NCBI GenBank assembly: GCA_047921215.1
Contig: JBLRWO010000002.1
Coordinates: 62,001 to 126,000, forward strand
Source of the DNA: RECM01 sp047921215
Lineage (GTDB): Bacteria; Bacteroidota; Rhodothermia; Balneolales; Cyclonatronaceae
Direction: 5' to 3'
Length of the DNA: 64,000 bases
Shown: positions 1-7,558 of the stretch, one piece after another
Layout of the letters: each line of letters starts with the position of its first letter
Position numbering within the stretch: the first letter of the stretch is position 1
The notes under the pieces: model-generated
The model's input: the letters and a program-made list of their open reading frames with translations, nothing else
Databases searched by the model: none
Told to the model about the DNA's origin: nothing
Program-made: the position numbers and the translations under genes

Positions 1-64
1 GGTGCCCGACGGCCTCCCTGCTTTCGGTGAGCCCTCCGCTCAGTTTTACAACGACAGGTTCCAT
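1..64 (-). CDS. argB: Acetylglutamate kinase, N-terminal fragment cut by window edge
   Basis: Only 21 codons are visible. The frame opens with an ATG at 64-62 inside the last codons of the carbamoyltransferase gene, so the two genes overlap by about 19 bp. It reads M-E-P-V-V-V-K-L-S-G-G-L, which fits the N-terminal strand and glycine-rich phosphate loop of acetylglutamate kinases (VxKxxG). The kinase phosphorylates N-acyl-glutamate, the step before ArgC. Its place as the last visible gene of an arginine operon supports the call. The short length limits confidence, and another amino-acid kinase is possible. Confidence 0.65.
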   Translation of the reverse strand, partial: MEPVVVKLSGGLTESREAVGH

Positions 65-1095
65 AGCTTCATCAGGATGGCTTTCTGGACGTGCAGTCGG
101 TTTTCCGCCTGCTGTATGTGTACCGCATTCGCGCTGTCGAGTACCTTGTCGGTTACCACCACATTCCGCCGCACCGGCAGGCAGTGCATGAACCTCGCAT
201 TGTTGGTGGTGCCCATGCGCGCCTCGCTCACCGTCCAGTTGCGGTAAACCTCCCTGCGCAGCTGCGCCTCATCCTCGGGATTGTGGTACACCAGCGAGGG
301 CGATGCCCACGATTTGGCGTAGATCACATCCGCATCCCGGAAACCCTGCTCCTGGTCGTGGCTGATGTCGAAATAGGATCCCTTTTCGTCGGCAAGGCTG
401 CGCAGGTAATGCAGGCGGTCATCGTCGGGAAGGTATTCCGCGGGGCACGCCAGTGTAACATCCATCCCGCTGCGTATCGCCACCTCAAGCGCCGTATTCG
501 GTACCGCCATGGGCAACGGATTCGGGTGCGGCGCCCAGCTGAGCACAAAACTCCGCTGCGCGGTTCCATCCGGAAACAACTCGCGCAGGGTCAGCCAGTC
601 GGCCATTCCCTGGCAGGGATGCTCGTTCGCGCTCTCCAGGTTGATCACCGGTACATCAGCGTACTCCACGATCCGTCGGATCAGCGTATCGCCGGCATCC
701 TCGAACTTGTCTTTAAGGCCCGCGAACGCCCGTACACCGATCACATCGCAGTAGCGCGACAGCACACCGACCGCTTCCTTAATATGCTCAGTCTTGTTGC
801 CGTCCATCACCGCGCCGATCCGCGACTCCAGCGGCCAGCTACCGCTCCCAGGATGGATCACCGTCGATCCGGCACCGAGATGGATGGCCGCCGTTTCGAA
901 CGATACCTTCGTACGCAGCGACGGGTTGAAAAAGATGAGCCCCAGTACCCGTCCGCGGCCGGCATCCGACCGGTAATTGCGAGCCTTAAGCTCCGCGGCC
1001 AGCTCCAGAAGGTCCTCCAGGTCGGGGTCGGACCAGTTCGAGAGGGTGTCAAAATTGAGGATGGGGGTTGTGGTTGGTTCCATGAACATCAGCAT
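46..1095 (-). CDS. argF': N-acetyl/N-succinyl-ornithine carbamoyltransferase (ArgF' type)
   Basis: Transfers a carbamoyl group to an N-acylated ornithine in the Bacteroidota/Xanthomonas variant of arginine synthesis. The 349-residue protein has the carbamoyl-phosphate loop FFNPSLRTKVS (55-65), the acyl-ornithine-type segment SWPLE followed by MDG (86-99), HPCQ (159-162), and near the C-terminus HCLPVRRN and ENRLHVQKA. These set it apart from ordinary OTCases. By alignment from memory, the residue that separates acetyl-specific (Glu) from succinyl-specific (Pro) enzymes is Thr102 here, so the acyl group is not decided. Starts are possible at Met1, Met3 or Met5; no clear Shine-Dalgarno helps. 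It lies 31 bp downstream of argC and overlaps argB. Confidence 0.9.
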   Translation of the reverse strand: MLMFMEPTTTPILNFDTLSNWSDPDLEDLLELAAELKARNYRSDAGRGRVLGLIFFNPSLRTKVSFETAAIHLGAGSTVIHPGSGSWPLESRIGAVMDGNKTEHIKEAVGVLSRYCDVIGVRAFAGLKDKFEDAGDTLIRRIVEYADVPVINLESANEHPCQGMADWLTLRELFPDGTAQRSFVLSWAPHPNPLPMAVPNTALEVAIRSGMDVTLACPAEYLPDDDRLHYLRSLADEKGSYFDISHDQEQGFRDADVIYAKSWASPSLVYHNPEDEAQLRREVYRNWTVSEARMGTTNNARFMHCLPVRRNVVVTDKVLDSANAVHIQQAENRLHVQKAILMKLWNLSL

Positions 1096-1126
1096 TTATT
1101 GCAATTCGGTTTAACAGAAGGCCGCA

Positions 1127-2152
1127 TCAGAATACCACCGGCGGCACAACAAGCCCGCGCTCTTCAGGCAGGCCCAGCATCAGGTTCAGGTTTTGTATCG
1201 CCTGGCCGGCCGCGCCTTTTCCAAGATTGTCAATCGCCACGCCAACCACCACATTTCTGCCTTCCTGCACCATCCCGATATCCGTAAACGCCGTTCCAAC
1301 AACCGGTTTGAGCTCGGGCAGCCCGGCCCGGAGCCGTATTAGCGGTGAGCCCCGGTAAAAGGATTCGTACAGGCTTTCCAGATCCTCATCGCGGCCCAGA
1401 GTGAACGATGCCGTGAGCCAGATGCCGCGCGTGACCGGCCCCGAAACCGGCACAAACAGCAGCTCCGGCACATTCCCGCTCAAGTCTGCCATCGTCTGCT
1501 CCACCTCGGCCAGATGCTGGTGCCCGAACACTTTGTACGCCCTGAAGTTGGCGAATCGCGTCGAAAAATGGGTGGTTGACGTGTGCGACGCGCCAGATCC
1601 GGTAGATCCGGTGATGCCGGTTATATGCACCGGACCCGAAATAATGCCACTTTTTACCGCCGGTACAATGGCCAGCTGCAGCGCCGAGGCAAAACAGCCC
1701 GGATTCGCGATTTTTACCGCTCTGGATATCTCAGAGCGGTAAACCTCCGTGAGGCCGTACACAAAATGCGGGATGAGACCGGGGTACGCATGCTCGTAGC
1801 CGTACCATGCCGGATAACCGCCTGCATCCCTCAGTCTGAAATCGGATCCCATATCGATGATGCGGCCCTCATAGCCGCCTTCCATCAGCAGATTTACTGC
1901 CTCGGCCGACTTACCGTGAGGCAGTCCAAACAGAACCGCATCCGACCGATTATCCCCGATCTGTTCAATGGATGTGATCTTCATGTCGCAGATTCCCTTC
2001 AGGGCCGGGTAAATATCACTGATAACCAGCCCCGCCGAGCTGTCGCCGTACAGGGTACCAATGGTGATATCGGGATGGAAACTCAGGTACCGGATGGCCT
2101 CCAGCCCCGTGTACCCGCTCGCCCCGGCTATGCTGACTGTGAACCGGCTCAA
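1127..2152 (-). CDS. argC: N-acetyl-gamma-glutamyl-phosphate reductase
   Basis: NADPH-dependent reduction of N-acyl-glutamyl phosphate to the semialdehyde, a cytoplasmic step of arginine synthesis. The 341-residue protein shows the N-terminal Rossmann glycine motif GASGYTG (10-16), the catalytic cysteine in NPGCFAS (Cys153), a downstream GHQHLAEVEQ segment carrying the conserved histidine, and VSGPVTRG. Length matches the family. Its ATG overlaps the stop of the preceding P-loop gene by 4 bp, which indicates translational coupling in the leftward arginine operon. Confidence 0.95.
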   Translation of the reverse strand: MSRFTVSIAGASGYTGLEAIRYLSFHPDITIGTLYGDSSAGLVISDIYPALKGICDMKITSIEQIGDNRSDAVLFGLPHGKSAEAVNLLMEGGYEGRIIDMGSDFRLRDAGGYPAWYGYEHAYPGLIPHFVYGLTEVYRSEISRAVKIANPGCFASALQLAIVPAVKSGIISGPVHITGITGSTGSGASHTSTTHFSTRFANFRAYKVFGHQHLAEVEQTMADLSGNVPELLFVPVSGPVTRGIWLTASFTLGRDEDLESLYESFYRGSPLIRLRAGLPELKPVVGTAFTDIGMVQEGRNVVVGVAIDNLGKGAAGQAIQNLNLMLGLPEERGLVVPPVVF

Positions 2153-3225
2153 AAGAAATCCTCCGTTTTAGGCTTCCTGTTAAACACATTCTGCTCCACA
2201 TACGCCCCCAGCTGCTCCGGATCGGCCATGCCGTTGATCGCCTTTATGCCCATCGTGTTCTGCAGAAACTGTATGCCCACCAGGTTATCGGTTACCGGGC
2301 CGGTAATCACATCGATCTCGCGCGAGTAGCGCTTGCGGAAAAAATTGTCGGCCGCCCAGCAGCCCATGAAATCCTGCGCCGCCACCACATGTGACGCGAT
2401 ATGCTGCTGTATCTCCTTGTCCATGAGCAGGCTGTCAACACCGTATGCACCGATGATGCCGTCGCCGAATTCAAGGATGATGGCGTCGAGGTTTTCCTCT
2501 TTGTTCAGGTGGGTGAGCAACCCCTTGGCCATGGGCAGGATGTTCTTGCCGGTGGTCGATACCAACCCGGCCGACGAAAAGTCGATACAGGCCGCGGCGC
2601 CGGCGTTCAGCATGCTCCGCACATCCCGCTTCAGCGAGGCCCCGGTCAGCTTTGCTGCACCGATCCGGTAGCCCTGTTTCGCCAGGTACTCCACAATGCG
2701 CGTTGCCGCCAGTGTTTTGCCCACATTCATACAGGTACCGGTCACGGCGATAAGTGGCACGCTTTTTTCAAGGGAATACTCCCACTCGATCGCAAAATCC
2801 TGGATGCAGGCGTGCTTGTTGATCTTTCCGTCGGGTATCATCACCGCGCCGAGCACCTCCACCCGCATGGCCGGACCGAAATCGGGGTGCGGCGACTGGC
2901 AGTGACCGATGATGCCGCCCATGTTCAGGATGTTCAGGATGTCGCCCTGCCGGATCAGCCTGGGGATGATGCCGCTGTAGCCGCGAAGGGCCTGACGCTC
3001 GCCAAGTGCCCCCACCAACACATCCCCTTTTTTATAGGTCACGAACTCACCGTCGCTGGTTTCCACCTTGTTGTAGGTCTCCTTGTCGTCGAGCAGCTTC
3101 ACCACCACCGCGTAACCCTCCTGGGCCACCACGTTGGGTGCCAACAGAATCTCCCTGGTAAGCTCAACCGATGCCGAGCTGGACGATAATATGTCGACAG
3201 TAATTTTTTCGTAGGCGTTGGTCAT
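2149..3225 (-). CDS. P-loop protein in the arginine operon (DUF1611-like, function unknown)
   Basis: A 358-residue protein sits between argG and argC, with 4-bp overlaps at both ends, so it is built into the arginine operon. The C-terminal half carries a Walker-A-like loop TGTCMNVGKT (162-171), then a KLTG segment and FGDGIIGAYG. The N-terminal half is a small beta-rich module containing ALGERQALRGYSG and LNMGGIIG. The fold resembles DUF1611/DgcN proteins, one of which is known to N-acetylate D-glutamate; this assignment is from memory and unverified. No ArgA-type acetyltransferase is visible in the window, so a role in acyl transfer or its control is an attractive guess, not a conclusion. 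Confidence 0.7.
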   Translation of the reverse strand: MTNAYEKITVDILSSSSASVELTREILLAPNVVAQEGYAVVVKLLDDKETYNKVETSDGEFVTYKKGDVLVGALGERQALRGYSGIIPRLIRQGDILNILNMGGIIGHCQSPHPDFGPAMRVEVLGAVMIPDGKINKHACIQDFAIEWEYSLEKSVPLIAVTGTCMNVGKTLAATRIVEYLAKQGYRIGAAKLTGASLKRDVRSMLNAGAAACIDFSSAGLVSTTGKNILPMAKGLLTHLNKEENLDAIILEFGDGIIGAYGVDSLLMDKEIQQHIASHVVAAQDFMGCWAADNFFRKRYSREIDVITGPVTDNLVGIQFLQNTMGIKAINGMADPEQLGAYVEQNVFNRKPKTEDFF

Positions 3226-4421
3226 GATTTTTGAACCTGCTGGCTTATCCGGGTACTGATTCCGAAGATTTTTGAAAATGCACGGGCTTCTTCACCGGTC
3301 CATCCGCCGGCTTCCTCCCCGTACCTGGCAATGGTATTATTCATAAGGCTGTATGGGGATGAGGCCCCTTTCACGAACAGGTTGCCCCGGTACGCGTACA
3401 GCTGAACATCCCCCTTCACCACTTTCTGGCTCGCCGTGAACAGGGCTTCGATATCCCGCATCACCGGATCGAAATACTGGGCCTCATGCAGCAGCATGCC
3501 GTACGTATCGGCCAGGGAGTCCTTCACGTGACGCTGCCACTTTGAGAGCACCAGCTTCTCGAGCTCCCTGTGGGCAGTGTAAATGATGGTGGCCACCGGA
3601 GCTTCGAAACCGATCCGGCCCTTGATGCCAATGATAGTGTCGCCCAGGTGCATCCCGCGGCCAATGCCGTGTTTAACCCCGAAATGGTGTAGCTCATCGA
3701 GCAATTCGTGCGGTTTCAGCATTTCACCGTTAACCGAAACTGGCAAGCCCTGATCGAAGGTCAGGGTCAGGTCTTCGGGCTGATCCTCATACTCGTGAGG
3801 CGCCTTAAGCTCTGGAAAAGCCTCAAAAGGCAGCGCCTTGTCCGACGTAGTCGTTTCCCGGCCGCCGATGGTGGTGCCCCAGATGCCGCTGTTGATGGAA
3901 TAGGATGTGGTTTTATCAGGCACATCAAACCCTTTACTGCGCAGGTAGGCCGTGGTCTGTTCCCTGGTTAGCCCCTCATCGCGGATGGGCGTGATGATAT
4001 CGGCATCGGCCAGCAGCGTTCGCACGGCCACATCAAACCGGACCTGGTCGTTTCCGGCCCCGGTAGATCCGTGCGCAATCCGGTTCGTGCCGATAGAACG
4101 GGCGTACTGTACTACACCCTCAGCCTGGATGAACCGTTCAGCGCCCACACTCAGCGGATAAGTGCGGTCGCGCAGCACATTCCCGCGGATCAGGTTCGAG
4201 ATGATTTTGCTGTAAAGCGACGGAAAACCGTCGATAAGGGTGAATGCTTTGGCGCCCATGCTGATGGCTCGCTGCTTAACCACCGCCTCCTCATCGGGTC
4301 CGATACCATAACAGTCGACCATCACGGCGTGAATCTCGGCCCCGTATTTTTCACGGAGCCAGGGGATGCAGAAGCTGGTATCAAGCCCGCCACTGTATGC
4401 AAGTGCGATTATGTTGCTCAT
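3222..4421 (-). CDS. argG: Argininosuccinate synthase
   Basis: Joins citrulline and aspartate with ATP to give argininosuccinate. The 399-residue protein has the PP-loop nucleotide motif AYSGGLDTS (8-16), the HGSTGAGNDQVRFD segment, and TSYSINSGIWG in the middle, all typical of the family. It is the first structural gene of the leftward operon argG - P-loop gene - argC - argF' - argB. The ATG lies only about 20 bp downstream of a rho-independent terminator and 79 bp after an arginine-rich leader ORF, so its expression is probably set by attenuation. Confidence 0.96.
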   Translation of the reverse strand: MSNIIALAYSGGLDTSFCIPWLREKYGAEIHAVMVDCYGIGPDEEAVVKQRAISMGAKAFTLIDGFPSLYSKIISNLIRGNVLRDRTYPLSVGAERFIQAEGVVQYARSIGTNRIAHGSTGAGNDQVRFDVAVRTLLADADIITPIRDEGLTREQTTAYLRSKGFDVPDKTTSYSINSGIWGTTIGGRETTTSDKALPFEAFPELKAPHEYEDQPEDLTLTFDQGLPVSVNGEMLKPHELLDELHHFGVKHGIGRGMHLGDTIIGIKGRIGFEAPVATIIYTAHRELEKLVLSKWQRHVKDSLADTYGMLLHEAQYFDPVMRDIEALFTASQKVVKGDVQLYAYRGNLFVKGASSPYSLMNNTIARYGEEAGGWTGEEARAFSKIFGISTRISQQVQKS

Positions 4422-4430
4422 AGGTGTGGA

Positions 4431-4471
4431 TAAAATAAAAAAAGGCGGAGTCCCTCAGAAGGATCCGCCTT
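4431..4471 (-). terminator. Rho-independent terminator (attenuator) just upstream of argG
   Basis: On the minus strand AAGGCGGA (4471-4464) pairs with TCCGCCTT (4449-4442). The inner GGA/TCC pairs (4463-4461 with 4453-4451) extend the stem past a one-base bulge, leaving a 7-nt loop. A T-rich run follows directly (TTTTTTTATTTTA, down to 4431). The structure ends 10 bp before the argG ATG and 28 nt after the leader-peptide stop. A terminator this close in front of a biosynthetic operon is best read as an attenuator. Confidence 0.85.
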
Positions 4472-4499
4472 GAAATATAGTGCTCTGAAAAATCTTATG

Positions 4500-4598
4500 T
4501 TACATGGCTTGTCCTTCACAAATATGCAATTTACCCGTACGGCGACGGCGAAGGCGCCTGACAGTGATTATGCTATTTGTGAACCGGAGTTTTACCAT
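4500..4598 (-). CDS. Arginine leader peptide (attenuation control of the arg operon)
   Basis: A 32-codon ORF (ATG 4598-4596, TAA 4502-4500) upstream of argG. It begins M-V-K-L-R, and residues 14-20 are R-R-L-R-R-R-R; seven of 32 codons are arginine (CGG, AGG, CGC, CGT). The stop lies 28 nt before the terminator stem. A CCTTC inside the Arg-codon run (4555-4551 plus next base) can pair with GAAGG at 4517-4513, and GAAGGA (4517-4512) can instead pair with TCCTTC (4463-4458) in the terminator's 5' arm and loop. That is the 1:2 / 2:3 / 3:4 logic of classical attenuators. No obvious ribosome-binding site precedes it. Confidence 0.8.
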   Translation of the reverse strand: MVKLRFTNSIITVRRLRRRRTGKLHICEGQAM

Positions 4599-4604
4599 GC
4601 ACGG

Positions 4605-4633
4605 AATATGAGGGATGTTAAGGACTATGTCAA
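4605..4633 (-). promoter_or_regulatory. Possible promoter of the arg leader
   Basis: On the minus strand a TTGACA (4633-4628) is followed after 17 bp by CATATT (4610-4605), a fair sigma-70-like pair. Initiation about 7 bp downstream would fall at or near the leader ATG (4598), making the leader transcript nearly leaderless. FCB-group promoters often differ from this consensus, so the call is tentative. Confidence 0.35.
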
Positions 4634-4769
4634 TGCCTTTTTTTCCGTTTCCATGAGCCGCCTCTCTTGTATTAGCCACATCTCCCGGATCGTCTTACCC
4701 GTTTTGTGAAAAAGACAGCAGATCAGGCTTATTTTTTAGGGACTTTACTTGCAAATCATCAAAATAAAC

Positions 4770-4790
4770 GGTATATATCATGGTATATAT
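4770..4790. promoter_or_regulatory. Putative VapB/VapBC operator
   Basis: GGTATATAT occurs twice around CAT, and the whole segment is a near-palindrome (ATATATCATGGTATAT). It lies 24 bp upstream of the vapB start. VapBC complexes usually repress their own promoter through such inverted repeats. This is inference from position and symmetry. Confidence 0.4.
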
Positions 4791-4813
4791 TGTAATCAAA
4801 ATCTTTACAGATC

Positions 4814-5044
4814 ATGAATACCGCCAAAATATTCACAACCGGGCGCAGTCAAGCCGTTCGCCTGCCCAAAGCCTACCGTTTCGAGGAGGATGAGGTCTAC
4901 ATCCGCCGCCTCGGTTCTTGCGTGGTACTTATCCCGAAATCCGACCCCTGGAGTGATGCGATTGCAGCCACCAGCTACTTTACAGAAGATTTCATGGCAT
5001 CAAGAAACCAGGCAGCCGAGCCCGATCCGCGGGAGGATCTGTAG
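4814..5044 (+). CDS. vapB: VapB-type antitoxin (AbrB/SpoVT fold)
   Basis: A 76-residue antitoxin. The N-terminal half has the swapped-hairpin DNA-binding pattern with FTTGRSQAVRLPKAYRF (7-23), typical of VapB/AbrB proteins. The C-terminal half (from about residue 45) is acidic and probably wraps around the toxin. It is directly followed by the PIN toxin gene, with the stop overlapping the toxin GTG by one base. It should neutralise the toxin and repress the promoter through the AT-rich palindrome at 4770-4790. Confidence 0.88.
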   Translation: MNTAKIFTTGRSQAVRLPKAYRFEEDEVYIRRLGSCVVLIPKSDPWSDAIAATSYFTEDFMASRNQAAEPDPREDL

Positions 5045-5439
5045 TGTGGATGCTTGATACCGATATCTGCATCTTCATCCTCAGAAAAAAGCAGGAACAG
5101 GTCTTCGAACGTCTCCGGGCGACTGAGCCCGGAGATGTGGCTGTTTCGTCGGTCACCCTCGCCGAGTTGATGTACGGGGTTCAGAAGAGCAGTTTTCCTG
5201 AGCAAAACCTCCAGGCCCTCATCCGCTTCCTGGCGCCTATCGATGTGCTCCCGTTCGACGATCACGCCGCATTCTGGTATGGAAACGTCCGCCACGCCCT
5301 TCAGAGCAAAGGAATGCCTATTGGTCCGTACGATATGATGATCGCATCACACGCACTGTCGGCAGGTTATACTCTTGTCACTAACAATACCCGCGAATTC
5401 AACCGAGTAAAAGGGCTCGTCGTTGAAAACTGGGTCTGA
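5044..5439 (+). CDS. vapC: VapC PIN-domain ribonuclease toxin
   Basis: PIN-domain toxin of about 131 residues, expected to cleave tRNA or other RNA. Acidic metal-binding residues are visible in MLDTDICIF (Asp near 5), TLAELMYG (Glu), GPYDMMIA (Asp) and TNNTREF (Glu/Asn). Two starts are possible: GTG at 5044, overlapping the vapB stop by one base, or ATG at 5050, which gives the MLDTD start common in this family. The gene ends exactly where the convergent serine hydrolase gene ends. All catalytic positions appear intact, so the pair is probably functional. Confidence 0.9.
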   Translation: MWMLDTDICIFILRKKQEQVFERLRATEPGDVAVSSVTLAELMYGVQKSSFPEQNLQALIRFLAPIDVLPFDDHAAFWYGNVRHALQSKGMPIGPYDMMIASHALSAGYTLVTNNTREFNRVKGLVVENWV

Positions 5440-6669
5440 TTACCGCATTGACTGGTATACCATCCTCACAAACTCGCCGACCTCCCCGCTGTCGATCCAT
5501 CTGAGCACCAGCACCAGGTCGTTTTCCCGGTCAACCACGATGAAGTTCCCGCCGAAGCCCGCCGCGTAAAAAACATGATCCGGCACACCCTCCCAGGCCC
5601 GGGAACCGCGCTGGGTCCACCACAGATAACCGTAATCCGCATTCGGTTCTGACGGTGCCACCGACTTGCGGATCCAATCCTCCGAAAGCAGTTGCTGCCC
5701 ATCCCATGAGCCGTTCCGGGCAAACAATAACCCGAAACGCGCCATGTCGGTGGTACTGATGAACAGGCCGCCACCATTATGGCCGCCGCCGCTCACCGAC
5801 TGCATGTTCAGCCCGTCTATCATCACGAACGAATTGTCGTAACCATGCCAGCGCCAGGTCGTGGAAGCCCCGATCGGGGTCATGATCTCCTCATTGAGAA
5901 CCTGTGGCAATGGCCTGCGCATCACCTGGAGAAGGGAGTAGGCGAGCAGGTTCACGCGTACATCATTGTATTTGTAATGTGTGCCGGGTTCGTGCAGCTC
6001 CCTCATCCGCCAGTCGTCGATGCCTCCCTGCCGAGGCGGACGGTCTCCCCAGTCTTCCATCCCGAACAGCGTGCCATACCAGTCGGATGACTGGTTCAGC
6101 AGGTGATGCCAGGTAATCTTGCCGTTGTGCTCCCCGTCGAAGGTGCGGTCCCACACATAACCGGTCAGAAGGTCATCGGTACTGCGGATGAGCCCGCGGT
6201 CCCAGGCCAATCCGGCCACGGCCGACAAAAAACTTTTCGTGACACTGAAGGTCATGTCTGCCCGGTCATAATCGCCCCATTTTGCCACAATATATCCGTT
6301 TTTGATGATCATCCCGCCCGGGTTGCCGCGCTCGCGTACCGGCCCGGCCAGATAGTGGTACGGCTCATGGCTGAACCCCTTCAGGATGGCGATCCGCAGA
6401 TCGCGCTCCACGCTGTTTTCATAGGCCAGGGCAAAATCGACGGCCCGTTTCACCCCCTCCGCATCGAGGCCAAGCTCACCCGGCGCCCTCTCCTCCCACT
6501 CCGTGCCCGCCGGCGGGAAATACCGGTCCTGAGCAACCGTCTCCCGAAGAGGAAGTGTGATCAGCAGTACCATTACCATTACAGACAAAGTGATGCTGCC
6601 GGAAATCCTGAATGCATCCATCCGCCGGGAAAAACAGGGGTTATTTCTGTTAATAGTCGATGATGCCAT
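5440..6669 (-). CDS. Serine hydrolase, class C beta-lactamase family (exported)
   Basis: A 409-residue member of the beta-lactamase/D-alanyl-D-alanine carboxypeptidase superfamily (PF00144 type). A hydrophobic segment at about 24-40 precedes a likely cleavage after VAQ, so it is probably periplasmic. The nucleophile motif is SVTK (Ser142-Lys145). A second active-site element is the tyrosine in HYKYNDVRVN (around 234), and the C-terminal AAGFGGNF stands at the KTG/HxG position. True substrates of this family (peptides, esters, beta-lactams) cannot be told from sequence. A second in-frame ATG at 6621 may be the real start. The gene converges on vapC with no gap. Confidence 0.85.
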   Translation of the reverse strand: MASSTINRNNPCFSRRMDAFRISGSITLSVMVMVLLITLPLRETVAQDRYFPPAGTEWEERAPGELGLDAEGVKRAVDFALAYENSVERDLRIAILKGFSHEPYHYLAGPVRERGNPGGMIIKNGYIVAKWGDYDRADMTFSVTKSFLSAVAGLAWDRGLIRSTDDLLTGYVWDRTFDGEHNGKITWHHLLNQSSDWYGTLFGMEDWGDRPPRQGGIDDWRMRELHEPGTHYKYNDVRVNLLAYSLLQVMRRPLPQVLNEEIMTPIGASTTWRWHGYDNSFVMIDGLNMQSVSGGGHNGGGLFISTTDMARFGLLFARNGSWDGQQLLSEDWIRKSVAPSEPNADYGYLWWTQRGSRAWEGVPDHVFYAAGFGGNFIVVDRENDLVLVLRWIDSGEVGEFVRMVYQSMR

Positions 6670-6810
6670 AATTGTTTGTTTTTTTAATGTAGCTATATGC
6701 CGTTCAGATGTTCATCAAAACCCGGCAAAAATACAACCTGGAAAAATGCCGCCAGGTACATTGGTTCGTTGGTGGGCACGTTGGCCGGGTTATTTGCCGG
6801 TCAGTTAGCG

Positions 6811-6880
6811 GCAATTTTACCCCAATCGGGCAACACTATTTGGGAGGTGACACCGTCATGGTGAGCTACTGATTTCGCCC
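6811..6880 (+). repeat. Dispersed two-hairpin repeat, copy A (divergent)
   Basis: Shares CCCCAATCGGGCAACACTAT with copies at 7003-7065 (+) and 45601-45690 (-), then GGAGGTGAC. Here the second hairpin is replaced by ACCGTCATGGTGAGC, which matches the arms of the hairpins at 43644 and 59154. The copy is therefore mosaic. Confidence 0.7.
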
Positions 6881-7002
6881 ATATTCGTGGCTACACCATA
6901 ATGGAGGTGACACCGATAGTGCTGTTAGTATGCTTTGAATCAGGGAAGTACGAAACATGCGAAAAGTTGAACAGCGAAGTTATCTGGTAAGATGTCACCA
7001 GT

Positions 7003-7065
7003 AGCACGTAATTTTGCCCCAATCGGGCAACACTATTCTGGAGGTGACAAGCAACTTGTCATCGG
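7003..7065 (+). repeat. Dispersed two-hairpin repeat, copy B
   Basis: CACGTAATTTTGCCCC, AATCGGGCAACACTATT and GGAGGTGACAAGCAACTTGTC follow one another. Two short palindromes are built in: GCCC-caatc-GGGC and TGACAAG-caa-CTTGTCA. The reverse complement of 45601-45690 matches over the whole length with a few changes. Confidence 0.75.
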
Positions 7066-7558
7066 TAGTTCATGAGAACAAAGGACAGCTCAGCATGATA
7101 CGATGACCGGAAGCACGCCCGGGCTGGTGGAGAAATATGTAATCAGCATGGTTCCGGATTCAGGTTAAGAACGTTGAATGTGTTTAAAAAAACCATTCCG
7201 TATTTCAATTGAAATACGTGCAGGTGTAAAACTTGCTGTCTTTACGGTTAAATTACAGCTGTGTTTCAATTATTTTTATTACTGCTTTTTTTAACCGTGC
7301 AGGCCATCCCGGCTGGTTCCTTCCCCGAATATTTTACAAGGATGAAACCTCTTCACATCCAATGCTCTTTTACCCGCAGGAAATTGTCTCCACCCTGTTT
7401 ATGCCCGGCTGATGTAACGTGTAATAACAACCGTGTTTCCAACACGTTCCGGAACGGTTTCCGGGCCATAGTATCTGGTGTTGACCATTCCCTGCCAAAG
7501 TTTAATATTTCATGTAATAGTCCGTGAACTTAAATCCAGACAATCAGGCACACCCCCA

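Larger units (their letters stand above)
6670..7558. other. 889-bp intergenic region with dispersed-repeat copies
   Basis: No convincing gene. It holds two copies of a two-hairpin dispersed repeat (6811-6880 and 7003-7065), a second GGAGGTGACACCG at 6903-6915 that repeats the one at 6843-6855, and a fragment TATGCTTTGAATCAGGGAA (from 6929) that belongs to another repeat family. A GTG-started frame at 7261-7527 has a hydrophobic N-terminus but no other coding character. Confidence 0.6.

Noticed and set aside
4470..4709. 79-codon plus-strand frame upstream of argG
   Set aside because: It is the antisense of the arginine leader and terminator region and shows no domain or start signal. The minus-strand leader with its Arg run explains the sequence better.
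7261..7527. Possible small secreted protein of 88 codons
   Set aside because: GTG start and a hydrophobic N-terminus, but the remainder lacks coding character and lies in a repeat-rich gap; no family resemblance.
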